64,000 nt of DNA from contig NZ_JALCZO010000002.1 of NCBI RefSeq assembly GCF_023555495.1, forward strand, positions 248,001 to 312,000, given 5' to 3'. The notes under the pieces were generated by a model. The model was not told where the DNA came from, made no database searches, and saw nothing but the letters and a program-made list of their open reading frames with translations. Made by a program: the position numbers and the translations under genes. Positions 44,606 through 53,432 of the stretch are shown in pieces (position 1 is the first letter of the stretch; every line of letters begins with the position of its first letter). The stretch comes from Polaribacter sp. Z022. Lineage in GTDB: Bacteria; Bacteroidota; Bacteroidia; Flavobacteriales; Flavobacteriaceae.

Positions 44606-45550
44606 TTACGATGTAATTTGTAATAGTTTTTCTGTTTGATTGTTAAATAGAAAACTATATTTTTTTGCTCCCCCAAGATACGAATTTTCATTGCGAATTT
44701 CACTATAAAAATTCATTTGATTGTCTAATATTTTAGCTCCTTTTTTAGAAAGTTTTACAGGGTTAAAAGAGGTAAATAAGCTTTTAAGTTGATTGATGCT
44801 AAACTCATATTGAATGTCTCCAAAACCATGTGTTTTTTGGTTTTTAAGAAGTTTGCCAATTAGTTGATTTTTAGATTGTAATGTGTTTGAGCTAGCTGTT
44901 TTTAAAATTGAATTTTCAATTTGATTTAAACCGTTATTTATAGATGGAAATCTTAATAAATGTGCTTCTATTGCTGATGCTAAATAAGTAAAAGGAGACT
45001 TGGTGTTAAGTTTATAAAAAACTTCTAATCTTAATGGGCTGTTGGCACAATATAATTGCCAAATATAATCTGCATATTCAATGTCATCTTGAGATAAATC
45101 TATTCGATTTTTATAATGCTGCTTAATTTGAATCTCTGTTAATTCAGGCAAACCTTTTAGTTTTTTAGAGCCTTTTATTTTGCCACTACAAACTAAAGAT
45201 ATATGGTGATTTTTTCTGTGTTTTTTTAACCAGCTTAAAACAGCAAGCATGTTAATTTGACAAAACAAATCATGCTCAAACCATAACACAATTTCATTGC
45301 TTTCTTTTTTATTACAGAGGCTTCTATATTCTTTTAATGTATAGTCTATAAATTTCTTTTTGCTAACACTATAAGAGTTTTTTAAAAAATTAAATCTATG
45401 TTTCCAAAATACCTCACTACCAACATCTGCAGTAGTTTTTCCTTCACACAACATTTCTCTCCAGGTAATAATATCTCCAGAGAACTTTAGTTTTTTAAGA
45501 TAGTTTGTAGTGCTATCTCCATTAGTAATATGTAAAATTGAAGAGTTCAT
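44606..45550 (-). CDS. DUF1835 domain protein
   Basis: This 314-residue protein shows the DUF1835 features ILHITNGDSTTNYLKKLKFSGDIITWREMLCEGKT and ESNEIVLWFEHDLFCQINML. The family has no known function and is often found in small single-domain proteins. It heads the operon with the nucleoside phosphorylase and substrate-binding protein. Confidence 0.8.
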   Translation of the reverse strand: MNSSILHITNGDSTTNYLKKLKFSGDIITWREMLCEGKTTADVGSEVFWKHRFNFLKNSYSVSKKKFIDYTLKEYRSLCNKKESNEIVLWFEHDLFCQINMLAVLSWLKKHRKNHHISLVCSGKIKGSKKLKGLPELTEIQIKQHYKNRIDLSQDDIEYADYIWQLYCANSPLRLEVFYKLNTKSPFTYLASAIEAHLLRFPSINNGLNQIENSILKTASSNTLQSKNQLIGKLLKNQKTHGFGDIQYEFSINQLKSLFTSFNPVKLSKKGAKILDNQMNFYSEIRNENSYLGGAKKYSFLFNNQTEKLLQITS

Positions 45551-45591
45551 TAATTATGAAACAACGATTTTTTTTAGTAACTTATTGTGTT

Positions 45592-45915
45592 TTATCCTCC
45601 AACACGTTTTACTTTAAAACCTTTGTCTTTTAACATTGTCATTATTTTATCTCTATAATCTCCTTGAATAATTATTTTATCATCTTTAAAACTTCCTCCA
45701 ACAGAAAGTTTTGTTTTAATTTCTTTAGCTAAAATTTTAAAATCTGATGTTGCACCTGTATATCCTTCTAAAATTGTTATTGGCTTTCCTTTTCTTTTTT
45801 CATACTTACAAATAATAGGATCGTCTTGTAGCCAAATATTCGATTTTTCTTTTACAGGTTCTACTGTTTCTTCATGATCAGGAAACAGGTTTTTTAATTG
45901 ATCTTTTAAATCCAT
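45592..45915 (-). CDS. SUI1/eIF1-type translation factor (YciH-like)
   Basis: This 107-residue protein has the SUI1 core KGKPITILEGYTGATSDFKILAKEIKTKLSVGGSFKDDKIIIQGDYRDKI in pieces. It resembles E. coli YciH, which influences start-codon choice. The N-terminal 30 residues are acidic. It stands alone, upstream of the DUF1835 operon. Confidence 0.88.
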   Translation of the reverse strand: MDLKDQLKNLFPDHEETVEPVKEKSNIWLQDDPIICKYEKRKGKPITILEGYTGATSDFKILAKEIKTKLSVGGSFKDDKIIIQGDYRDKIMTMLKDKGFKVKRVGG

Positions 45916-46003
45916 TTTGTTTAGTTTGCAGTATTCAGTTCTCAGTGAGTAACTAATTGTAAAATTTAATTATTTATTATTCTATTTATTGGCAATTAAG
46001 TTT

Positions 46004-46075
46004 AGCCCTGATTGAAACGGCATCCTTTTTTTATTTTTCTTAAAAAAAGATATAGTGAAAAGCAGGAAACAGCTA
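46004..46075. repeat. Flavobacterial-type intergenic repeat
   Basis: The sequence contains AGCCCTGATTGAAACGGCAT, then A/T runs that can pair across a short hairpin (CCTTTTTT and AAAAAAAG), then GATATAGTGAAAAGCAGGAA. I recall similar repeats in other flavobacterial genomes, in intergenic positions. It lies in the 214-base gap between the SUI1-like and oxygenase genes. No function is known to me; a small RNA or transcript end element is possible. Confidence 0.4.
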
Positions 46076-46129
46076 CTTCTAAAAATAGTTTCAGTAGTAG
46101 TAATCAGTCAGTTTTGTACTGTAAACTGA

Positions 46130-47077
46130 TTACTTTTTCAATCCTAACTCTCTTAAACGCTCATCTAAAAACTCTCCTGCAGTAATATCTTCAAATTGTT
46201 TTGGGTTTTCATCATCAATACAGTTTTCTAAAACATCTAATTTCATGTCAGAAACAGGGTGCATAAAAAACGGAATTGAATAACGAGAAGTACCCCACAT
46301 TTCTTTTGGAGGGTTAACAACTCTATGGATTGTAGATTTTAATTTGTTATTACTATGGCGTGAAAGCATGTCTCCAACATTTATCATTAATTCATCTGGT
46401 GCAGCCATTGCATCAATCCAATCTCCTTCATGGTTTTGAACTTGTAACCCTTTTCCTTGAGCCCCCATTAATAACGTTATTAAATTAATGTCTCCATGGG
46501 CTGCAGCTCTTTCTGCACCTTTTGGTTCAGTAGCAATAGGAGGGTAATGAATTGGACGTAAAATACTATTACCGTTTTTAATATAATTATCAAAATATGT
46601 TTCTTCTAAACCTAAATGTAAAGCTAAAGAACGTAAAACATATTTTGCTGTTTTTTCTAACATTTGGTAAGTTTTTTTACCAACTTCATTAAACTTTGCT
46701 AATTCATTAACAGTAACATTTTCTGGATATTCGTTTGCATATTTAGAGTCTCTATCTACATATTGACCAAAGTGCCAAAACTCTTTTAAATCTCCTTCTT
46801 TTTTTCCTTTAGCAGATTCTTTACCAAAAGAAACATATCCTCTTTGACCTCCAATTCCTGGAATTTCATATTTTTCTTTTATTTCTATAGGTAAATCAAA
46901 AAAGTTTTTAATTTCTTCATATAAATTTTTAACTAATTGATCATCTAAAAAATGACCTTTTAAAGCTACAAAACCAATGTTTTCATAAGCATGACCAATT
47001 TCGTCTATAAATTTTTGTTTTCTGCTTTCATCTGAAGATAGAAAGTCTGCTAAATTTACACTAGGTATTTTATTCAT
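46130..47077 (-). CDS. 2-oxoglutarate/Fe(II) oxygenase, isopenicillin-N-synthase type
   Basis: This 315-residue enzyme shows the family order: an N-terminal DIOX_N region with RGYVSFGKESAKGKKEGDLKEFWHF, the iron triad HGD (in AAHGDINLITLL) with the distal His in LKSTIHRVVNP, and the RYSIPFF segment. Plants and bacteria use these enzymes to hydroxylate or desaturate small molecules; the substrate here is unknown. It stands in its own unit, with an inverted repeat at its stop codon. Confidence 0.85.
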   Translation of the reverse strand: MNKIPSVNLADFLSSDESRKQKFIDEIGHAYENIGFVALKGHFLDDQLVKNLYEEIKNFFDLPIEIKEKYEIPGIGGQRGYVSFGKESAKGKKEGDLKEFWHFGQYVDRDSKYANEYPENVTVNELAKFNEVGKKTYQMLEKTAKYVLRSLALHLGLEETYFDNYIKNGNSILRPIHYPPIATEPKGAERAAAHGDINLITLLMGAQGKGLQVQNHEGDWIDAMAAPDELMINVGDMLSRHSNNKLKSTIHRVVNPPKEMWGTSRYSIPFFMHPVSDMKLDVLENCIDDENPKQFEDITAGEFLDERLRELGLKK

Positions 47078-47140
47078 GATTTTTTAAATTTTAAAAAATA
47101 GAGTTGCTAAAGTTAATAAAAATTCAATAAAACTGAATTC

Positions 47141-47878
47141 TTACTTTTTCTTAAAGGGAATTAAATAGGTAATTGTATAGTTAAATCCAAAACCTGTATT
47201 ACTTTCAAAAATTCTATTAAAACCAGGAGCATATAAGGTTTTAAAGTTTTCTTGATCTTTTACACTCATTAAAATTTTATACGAACCTGTAAAAGTTAAG
47301 AAGAAGTTTTTAAATGTTTCTGTTCTAAAACCGACTACAACTTCAGACCAATGAGCATTTAAACCAGTTTCTGTAACAGCAGTGGTATTGATGTTTGAAG
47401 GGAAATAGTTTCCGGAAGTAATATCTGTAATATTATTTTCATTAGAAACATTTGGTGTATAGCTATTTAAAGTTTGTTCAAAAAGGCTAAATCCATAACG
47501 ATATCCTAAAATGATTTCATTATTCATGTCTAACCAATTTTGATAAGCATTAAAATTGAATCCTAAACGAATATAATTTCCTTTAGCAGTTGAGTTTGTA
47601 TAGTCTTCTGCTGTAGTTTCTTCTTCAAAACCAATTTCTGCTGCAACATAAAAGTTTTTATTTATTCTGTAATCTCCTACAATTTCAAATCCACTATAAG
47701 AACTGTTAAATTGAGCTAAAATAGGTTTACTAATATCAACACCAAGTCTTAAACCATAATTGGTTTTATATACAGTTGAATCTTTTTTAGCATTTATTAA
47801 TGTATCTTTTTTTTGTTCTTGAGAAAATCCATCAACAAAAACAAATAGTAAACAAATACTAATAATATATTTTAACAT
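47141..47878 (-). CDS. DUF6048-type outer-membrane beta-barrel
   Basis: The ATG at 47878 is chosen because it begins the signal peptide (MLKYIISICLLFVFVDGFSQ). The 245-residue product has repeated short beta segments (YGLRLGVDISKPIL, FYVAAEIGFEEE, NYIRLGFNFNAY, TYLIPFKKK). It lies next to the DUF6452 lipoprotein gene; I know this pair in flavobacteria. It is an outer-membrane protein of unknown role. Confidence 0.7.
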   Translation of the reverse strand: MLKYIISICLLFVFVDGFSQEQKKDTLINAKKDSTVYKTNYGLRLGVDISKPILAQFNSSYSGFEIVGDYRINKNFYVAAEIGFEEETTAEDYTNSTAKGNYIRLGFNFNAYQNWLDMNNEIILGYRYGFSLFEQTLNSYTPNVSNENNITDITSGNYFPSNINTTAVTETGLNAHWSEVVVGFRTETFKNFFLTFTGSYKILMSVKDQENFKTLYAPGFNRIFESNTGFGFNYTITYLIPFKKK

Positions 47879-48314
47879 GTGCTGCATCTTGATTGTCTAT
47901 TGTTGTTAAAGTAGCTGGTGTAAATTCTGTAAACCAAGTGTTATCTGAGGTAAAAGTAACATCGTTAAATAGAACTCTATAACCACAAGAACGAGAAACG
48001 TATTCTTCTTCTGTTGTATAATTTATAGTAAAAGTTTCTACATCTGTTCCATTAGAAAGTTTGTATACAGTTTCTGTTGCTAAACTATTTAAAGGAATGT
48101 AAATAGAATCTGAACTTACACCATTAAAAATAGTGTCTTTACCATCTGCCCAAACATATAATTTTGTTACACTTTTTGTAGTTGTTTTATCTACGTCATC
48201 GTAAAAACGTAAAATTAAATTTGGAGTTACTGGATTTTGTAAACAGAAATCATCTTTTTCGCAAGAAGTAATAGCGAATAGAATTATTCCGATAAATAAC
48301 AATGTTTTTTTCAT
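47859..48314 (-). CDS. DUF6452-type lipoprotein
   Basis: The ATG at 48314 gives an immediate lipoprotein signal (MKKTLLFIGIILFAITSC, Cys18) and places the start next to the PCD stop codon. It has a DUF6452 pattern: PVTPNLILRFYDDVDKT, KLYVWADGKDT, CGYRVLFNDVTF. The 151-residue product overlaps the DUF6048 gene by 20 bases. The two may form an outer-membrane assembly, function unknown. Confidence 0.75.
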   Translation of the reverse strand: MKKTLLFIGIILFAITSCEKDDFCLQNPVTPNLILRFYDDVDKTTTKSVTKLYVWADGKDTIFNGVSSDSIYIPLNSLATETVYKLSNGTDVETFTINYTTEEEYVSRSCGYRVLFNDVTFTSDNTWFTEFTPATLTTIDNQDAAHVKIYY

Positions 48315-48315
48315 A

Positions 48316-48612
48316 CTAATCTTCTTCTTCAACTTCTACAATTACATTAATTGCTTTTGCTAATTTAAAATCTAATTCTGTAACGCCTTCTGCATCATGA
48401 GTAGTTAGTTTTATTTCTAAAACATTGTAAATGTTTGTCCATTCTGGATGATGATTTAATGCTTCACATTCAAAAGCAATTCTGTTCATTGCAGACATAC
48501 AATCTTTAAAATTATCGAACTCAAAATCTGTATGTAAAGCATTATCATAAAAATCCCAATCTTGAAGAGATTCTAGTTTTTTATTGATTTCGAAATCTGT
48601 GAGTTTTTTCAT
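48316..48612 (-). CDS. Pterin-4a-carbinolamine dehydratase
   Basis: This 98-residue protein has the family motif ECEALNHHPEWTNIYN, with the HHPxW active-site cluster, followed by LTTHDAEGVTELDFKLAKAIN. It recycles the pterin cofactor of aromatic amino-acid hydroxylases. Length is standard. It lies upstream of the DUF6452 gene. Confidence 0.92.
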   Translation of the reverse strand: MKKLTDFEINKKLESLQDWDFYDNALHTDFEFDNFKDCMSAMNRIAFECEALNHHPEWTNIYNVLEIKLTTHDAEGVTELDFKLAKAINVIVEVEEED

Positions 48613-48755
48613 TGAAACAAAAAATATTAGTGATCAAAAGTAATTATAATGTAACGTACACACAATTAAAATATTCTAAATATCCTTATTTGTAGGGATA
48701 AAAAAAATGAAATAGCTACTTAATTTTACAATATTAAACTTAAACAAATATAATT

Positions 48756-49100
48756 ATGAAACTATTTAAAAAACTTTTTGTTGCTTTTTTATTTTTAACA
48801 GCAACTTTTTTTTCAAGCTGCGAACTTTTAGAAGATGTTAGTTCAGGATCTTATGTTCATTTTCATATTGATGAATCTAGTGATGTATCTGTAGCAAAAA
48901 TTACTGTAGATGGAGTAACTAAAAGTCTTTATAAAGCAGGGAATATTAATGCTTGTGATGGAGGAGATTACATTGCTTTAGCTACTTTTTATAGTACAGC
49001 TTCTTCAATGAATTATGTGGTGAAAAATTTTAATGGAGATGAACTAGCTTCTGGAAGTGTGTCTTTGGGGGAAGAATGTATAGATTTTACCTTTAATTAA
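48756..49100 (+). CDS. Small lipoprotein of unknown function
   Basis: This 114-residue protein has a lipobox (FLFLTATFFSSC, Cys22) and a beta-rich mature part. It is followed 5 bases later by another short lipoprotein gene, so the two form a pair. Function unknown. Confidence 0.65.
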   Translation: MKLFKKLFVAFLFLTATFFSSCELLEDVSSGSYVHFHIDESSDVSVAKITVDGVTKSLYKAGNINACDGGDYIALATFYSTASSMNYVVKNFNGDELASGSVSLGEECIDFTFN

Positions 49101-49105
49101 ACAAA

Positions 49106-49447
49106 ATGAAAAAGATTAAAATTTATATATTATTGATGTCATTGACTTTTACAAGTTGTGCTGAATTATTAAGTGCTTTGTCATCAACTAATACTGGAAT
49201 GGGAGGTAAATGTTCTCGAAATGTTGTTACAACTTATGCTTATAATTCGAGAGAAGGTAAATATGAGTCAGGAACTATTATCGTTGTAAATAGAAAAGGT
49301 AAAAATGTGGCAACATCAGAAAGAAGATGGGCCCAGAATAAACAAAGAGAATATATAAATAGAGGAAAGTATATTACTTATTACGATACTAGTCCCTATT
49401 CTGGAGCAAAATATAAGTTTTCAGTTTATTGCAGTAATTGGCACTAA
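49106..49447 (+). CDS. Small basic lipoprotein of unknown function
   Basis: This 113-residue protein has a lipobox (LLMSLTFTSC, Cys18) and a mature part rich in Arg, Lys and Tyr with two Cys residues, ending YSGAKYKFSVYCSNWH. It is co-transcribed with the preceding lipoprotein and ends 1 base before the convergent RNA methyltransferase gene's stop. Function unknown. Confidence 0.6.
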   Translation: MKKIKIYILLMSLTFTSCAELLSALSSTNTGMGGKCSRNVVTTYAYNSREGKYESGTIIVVNRKGKNVATSERRWAQNKQREYINRGKYITYYDTSPYSGAKYKFSVYCSNWH

Positions 49448-49448
49448 T

Positions 49449-50903
49449 TTATTTTCTTTCAAACAAAACCACAGTTTCTATATGACTCGTGTGTGGAAAT
49501 TGATCTACTAAACTAATTTTTTTAATTAGATAACCAGCTTCTCTTAATAACTCTGTATCTCTAGCCTGAGTTGCAGGGTTACAAGAGACATAGATCATTC
49601 TGTCAGCATTTAAATCAATAATTTTTTTCAATGTTTTTGGTGCAATTCCTGCTCTTGCAGGATCTAGAATTATGGTTTTAATTTTGTTTTTATACTCTGG
49701 ATGTGCAAATAAAAATTTACCAACATCTGCAGCATAAAATTTTAAACCATCAATATTATTTCTTTTTGCATTTTTTTGAGCGTCTGCAATTGCAGAAGCA
49801 ACAATATCTACTCCAACAATTTTTGCGTTTTCACTTCTAGAAGCTACGATTTGACCAATTGTTCCTGTTCCACAAAATAAATCCATAACTACAGTATTAT
49901 CTACTTTAGATTTATCTTCTAAAACATAATCTACTACTTTAGAATATAGTTTTTCGGCACATTTTGGGTTTGTTTGAAAAAAACTTTTCATACTGATTTC
50001 AAAATTCAATCCTAACAATTCTTCTACAATTTTGTCTTTACCATAAACTAGATCTAAACTTCCTGCAGTTGCAATAGTTCTGTCTCCAGTTTCATCATTA
50101 ATTGTATGTAATAAACCTGCTAACCTATCTCCAAAAATATCTTTTAAAAATGATGCAAATTTGTTTAAATCAAATTTTTCTAAATCAGGAGATGTAGTTA
50201 CTAAATTACAAAGTAATTCGTCTGTTTTATAAGATTTTCTAACTACAAAATATCTAAAAAAACCTTCTTTTCTTGGTCCATGCCAAGGTTGTAAACCTGT
50301 ATCTTTACAATATTGACGAATATTTTTTAGATTGTCTTCCATTTGCTTATCAAACAAACCAGAATCTTTTTCTAAATTATCTCCCATCCACCAAACTCCA
50401 CGTCTTTTAAAACCTAAAGTAAACTCATCTTTATCGGTTTTATTAATTCTATCATAACCAATGGCAGAGAAACCATATTCCATTTTGTTTCTATAATGAA
50501 ATACGTTTGGTGATGCTATAAATTCATCAAATAAATCTTCAATGTTTTCTACTTTACCAATTCTTTTAAATAAAGATAAAGTGCTTTCTTTTTTATATTG
50601 ATGTTGTAAATGAATAGGTAATTGAATGTAAGGAGCCCCAGGAATATCTTGATAAGGAACTTCAACTTCGTCTGTAGAGTGCTCTAAAACATCAATTAAT
50701 TTAGCTTCAGCATATTTTTTACTAGACTTGCTAATTTGTGCTTTAACCAATTGCCCAGGTAACGTATTTGGAATAAAAACAACAAAACTACCTTCTTCAG
50801 AATGTATTCTTGCAATTCCTTTTCCGCCAAAGGCGTAATCTTCAATTTTTAATTCTAAAACTTGATTCTTTTTTACAAACTTATTTCGTTCTCTACGTGG
50901 CAT
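49449..50903 (-). CDS. rlmD: RNA m5U methyltransferase (RlmD/TrmA family)
   Basis: The ATG at 50903 is chosen because the upstream ATG at 50927 lies inside the promoter -7 element. The 484-residue enzyme has a TRAM domain (residues about 10-60), a linker, and a methyltransferase domain with MDLFCGTGTIGQ (AdoMet site), VVGVDIV-like strand and the catalytic Cys in YVSCNPATQARD. The CGGC-type cysteines that hold an Fe-S cluster in E. coli RlmD are replaced by GAPYIQLPIHLQ. The product likely methylates a uridine of 23S rRNA or tRNA. Confidence 0.85.
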   Translation of the reverse strand: MPRRERNKFVKKNQVLELKIEDYAFGGKGIARIHSEEGSFVVFIPNTLPGQLVKAQISKSSKKYAEAKLIDVLEHSTDEVEVPYQDIPGAPYIQLPIHLQHQYKKESTLSLFKRIGKVENIEDLFDEFIASPNVFHYRNKMEYGFSAIGYDRINKTDKDEFTLGFKRRGVWWMGDNLEKDSGLFDKQMEDNLKNIRQYCKDTGLQPWHGPRKEGFFRYFVVRKSYKTDELLCNLVTTSPDLEKFDLNKFASFLKDIFGDRLAGLLHTINDETGDRTIATAGSLDLVYGKDKIVEELLGLNFEISMKSFFQTNPKCAEKLYSKVVDYVLEDKSKVDNTVVMDLFCGTGTIGQIVASRSENAKIVGVDIVASAIADAQKNAKRNNIDGLKFYAADVGKFLFAHPEYKNKIKTIILDPARAGIAPKTLKKIIDLNADRMIYVSCNPATQARDTELLREAGYLIKKISLVDQFPHTSHIETVVLFERK

Positions 50904-50924
50904 TCTAATTGGTTTATTGGGTTG

Positions 50925-50932
50925 CAAAATTA
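50925..50932 (-). promoter_or_regulatory. -7 promoter element for the RNA methyltransferase gene
   Basis: On the minus strand this reads TAATTTTG, a match to TAnnTTTG. It lies 21 bases upstream of the chosen start codon. Confidence 0.55.
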
Positions 50933-51064
50933 GCTAAAATGATGACTAAAATAATGAAATAAAAGTAATATTTTGATTATCTTTAAAAGGAACGAAAATA
51001 TGACTTTTTAAATAGGTTTTATTTGAGTTTTATGTTAGTAGAATTAAATTTTAATTTTTGTATT

Positions 51065-51439
51065 ATGAAAAACTTTATGGATAATTCAGATGAATTTATA
51101 AAAGGAAAACTTGATAAAGAAACAGCTAAAATATATGCAGAATTAGAAGAAAAAAACATTTTTGTTCAGATGTTAAACTTGTTTACAGGTAAACAAAAAT
51201 GGGTTATGACAATTATGATGATTTTTAGTTTAATTGTTTTAATGCTGTTAATTTATTCTATAAATAATTTTATAAATGCAACAGAGTTAGTAGCATTAAT
51301 AAAATGGGGAGGAGCTTGTTTACTATGTGTTATATTTATGGTAATGATGAAATTATATTCTTGGATGCAAATGCATAATAACAACTTGTTAAGAGAAATA
51401 AAGCGATTAGAATTGCTATTGTCATCAAGATCTAAATAG
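51065..51439 (+). CDS. Small two-helix membrane protein
   Basis: The ATG at 51065 is preferred to 51023, whose extra residues are hydrophobic and unlike the rest. The 124-residue product has two membrane helices (about 45-68 and 77-100) between charged tails, with a cytoplasmic N-terminal helix KGKLDKETAKIYAELEEKN. It resembles DUF6768-like proteins. Function unknown. Confidence 0.65.
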   Translation: MKNFMDNSDEFIKGKLDKETAKIYAELEEKNIFVQMLNLFTGKQKWVMTIMMIFSLIVLMLLIYSINNFINATELVALIKWGGACLLCVIFMVMMKLYSWMQMHNNNLLREIKRLELLLSSRSK

Positions 51440-51464
51440 TTTTTTAGTTCAATTATTATTTTAC

Positions 51465-51472
51465 TATTTTTG
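51465..51472 (+). promoter_or_regulatory. -7 promoter element for ornithine aminotransferase
   Basis: TATTTTTG matches TAnnTTTG. The leader that follows is about 100 bases long. It contains a weak GGGA...TCCC pairing and a TTTCGA...TCGAAA stem, so it may be structured, though the evidence is thin. Confidence 0.5.
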
Positions 51473-51579
51473 CGCAACTTCGGGGATGATTTCTTTCCCA
51501 CGCTGAATTTTCGATTTTTCTTTTCGAAAGGATAAAGGTAGAATAGGAATGGTTATTTTATAAATTTAAAACAATAAAA

Positions 51580-52824
51580 ATGGCTGTTTTAGACCACATT
51601 TCATCGCAAGAAGCGATGGCATTAGAAAACAAGTATGGAGCGCAAAATTATCATCCACTTCCAGTAGTATTAAGTAGAGGTGAAGGTGTGCATGTATGGG
51701 ATTTAGAAGGTAAAAAATATTATGATTTTTTATCAGCATATTCATCTGTAAATCAAGGGCATTGTCACCCAAAAATAGTGGAAGCAATGAATAAGCAAGC
51801 TCAAACACTTACACTAACTTCTAGAGCATTTTACAATGATATGCTAGGTAAGTACGAAAAATTTATTACCAATTATTTTGGTTTTGATAAAGTATTGCCA
51901 ATAAATACTGGTGCAGAAGCAGTAGAAACTGCATTAAAAGTTTGTAGAAAATGGGCTTATGAAGTAAAAGGTATAGATACAAACAAAGCAAAAATAATAG
52001 TTTGTAAAAATAATTTTCATGGAAGAACAACAACCATAGTTTCGTTTTCTAACGACCCAGTTGCTCGTAAAAACTTTGGACCTTTTACAGATGGATTTAT
52101 TAAAATTGAATACGATAATCTAGTTGCTTTAGAAGAAACTTTAGAGAGTTCATCTGAAATTGCAGGTTTCTTGGTAGAGCCAATACAAGGAGAAGCTGGA
52201 GTTTATGTACCAAGTGAAGGGTATTTAGCAAAAGCAAAAGCCTTGTGTAAAAAATACAATGTATTATTTATTGCAGACGAAGTACAAACAGGTATTGCAA
52301 GAACTGGTTGTATGTTAGCTGTAGATCATGAAGAAGTAAAACCAGATATTTTAATTTTAGGAAAAGCTTTAAGTGGAGGTGTGTATCCAGTTTCTGCAGT
52401 ATTAGCAGATAACGAAATAATGAATGTAATTAGACCTGGAAACCATGGAAGTACTTTTGGTGGTAACCCTGTAGCAGCAGCTGTTGCAATTGCAGCATTA
52501 ACTGTTGTTAAAGATGAAAAACTTACTGAAAATGCAGAACGTTTAGGTAAGATTTTTAGAGAAGAATTAAATAAGTTTATAGAAACTTCTGATTTGGTTA
52601 ACCAGGTTAGAGGTAAAGGGTTGTTAAATGCAATAGTTATTAATGATGATGAAGATAGTGATACTGCTTGGAATATTTGTTTACAGTTAAGAGACAATGG
52701 TTTGTTAGCAAAACCTACTCATGGAAATATTATTCGTTTTGCACCACCTTTGGTAATGAATGAAGAACAATTAATGGATTGTATTTCTATAATTACAAAA
52801 ACTATATCTGAGTATAAAAAATAA
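51580..52824 (+). CDS. rocD: Ornithine aminotransferase (ornithine-oxo-acid transaminase)
   Basis: This 414-residue PLP enzyme begins [20 protein letters not shown], the usual start of this family, and includes [39 protein letters not shown] and the PLP-lysine in [16 protein letters not shown]. It converts ornithine and 2-oxoglutarate to glutamate semialdehyde and glutamate in arginine/proline metabolism. Full length. It is transcribed from a TAnnTTTG promoter and followed by a clear terminator. Confidence 0.95.
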   Translation: MAVLDHISSQEAMALENKYGAQNYHPLPVVLSRGEGVHVWDLEGKKYYDFLSAYSSVNQGHCHPKIVEAMNKQAQTLTLTSRAFYNDMLGKYEKFITNYFGFDKVLPINTGAEAVETALKVCRKWAYEVKGIDTNKAKIIVCKNNFHGRTTTIVSFSNDPVARKNFGPFTDGFIKIEYDNLVALEETLESSSEIAGFLVEPIQGEAGVYVPSEGYLAKAKALCKKYNVLFIADEVQTGIARTGCMLAVDHEEVKPDILILGKALSGGVYPVSAVLADNEIMNVIRPGNHGSTFGGNPVAAAVAIAALTVVKDEKLTENAERLGKIFREELNKFIETSDLVNQVRGKGLLNAIVINDDEDSDTAWNICLQLRDNGLLAKPTHGNIIRFAPPLVMNEEQLMDCISIITKTISEYKK

Positions 52825-52841
52825 CGATATTAATTTTTTTT

Positions 52842-52890
52842 GAAGCCACAATTTCCGAATTTAATTTCGCGATTTTGTGGCTTCTTTTTT
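52842..52890 (+). terminator. Terminator after rocD
   Basis: A 10-bp stem GAAGCCACAA / TTGTGGCTTC with a longer loop is followed by a T-run on the plus strand, 17 bases after the rocD stop codon. Confidence 0.8.
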
Positions 52891-52895
52891 TTGCT

Positions 52896-52903
52896 TATTT
52901 TTG
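52896..52903 (+). promoter_or_regulatory. -7 promoter element for the DUF5362 gene
   Basis: TATTTTTG matches TAnnTTTG and lies 28 bases upstream of the start codon at 52932. Confidence 0.55.
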
Positions 52904-52931
52904 ATGTAAACCAAAACGTTAGATTTTTATT

Positions 52932-53372
52932 ATGAAAGATAATCCTATTACACAATTAGAACAATTAACATTAACAAAGGCTTCTAAAAATTTTTTAAGA
53001 GAAACTGCAAGATGGGCAAAATTCTTAGCTATTATTGGTTTTATATTAATTGGTTTAATGTTGGTTTTTGCAATGTTTGCAACTACAATTTTTGATATGG
53101 CAGCAAAAATGCAACCTGGGGTTCCTGAATATTTAGGTTTAACAATGACTATAGTTTACTTGGTTTTAGCAATAATTTATTTTTTTCCTGTTTATTATTT
53201 ATTACAGTTTTCTGTAAAAATGAAAAAAGCATTAACATCTAAAAATGATGAAACTTTAGCCAAAGCTTTTGAGATGATAAAATCTCATTATAAGTTTTTA
53301 GGAGTATTTACAATTATCACAATATCTCTTTATGTATTATTATTTATAGTTTCTGCTTTTGGAGCATTATAA
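52932..53372 (+). CDS. DUF5362-type membrane protein
   Basis: This 146-residue protein has an N-terminal helix (TQLEQLTLTKASKNFLRETARW) and three membrane helices (about 35-58, 73-95 and 120-143). The pattern fits the DUF5362 family of Bacteroidota. Function unknown. It is a single-gene transcript with its own promoter and terminator. Confidence 0.75.
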   Translation: MKDNPITQLEQLTLTKASKNFLRETARWAKFLAIIGFILIGLMLVFAMFATTIFDMAAKMQPGVPEYLGLTMTIVYLVLAIIYFFPVYYLLQFSVKMKKALTSKNDETLAKAFEMIKSHYKFLGVFTIITISLYVLLFIVSAFGAL

Positions 53373-53390
53373 TTTTAAGTATAAGTAATA

Positions 53391-53420
53391 AAAAAGGGAA
53401 GCTTACTGCTTCCCTTTTTT
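53391..53420. terminator. Bidirectional terminator
   Basis: AAAAAAGGGAAGC / GCTTCCCTTTTTT form a strong stem with a 5-base loop, with A and T runs on either side. It serves the DUF5362 gene (plus) and the convergent AsmA-like gene (minus). Confidence 0.85.
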
Positions 53421-53432
53421 ATTTTACATTAT

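Noticed and set aside
46100-46133. Terminator at the stop codon of the oxygenase gene
   Set aside because: The inverted repeat GTAATCAGT / ACTGATTAC is real, but on the minus strand it is not followed by a T-run, so an intrinsic terminator for that gene is not supported.
51473-51579. Riboswitch in the rocD leader
   Set aside because: Only weak 4-6 bp pairings are visible and no known riboswitch consensus was recognised, so it was left as a plain leader.
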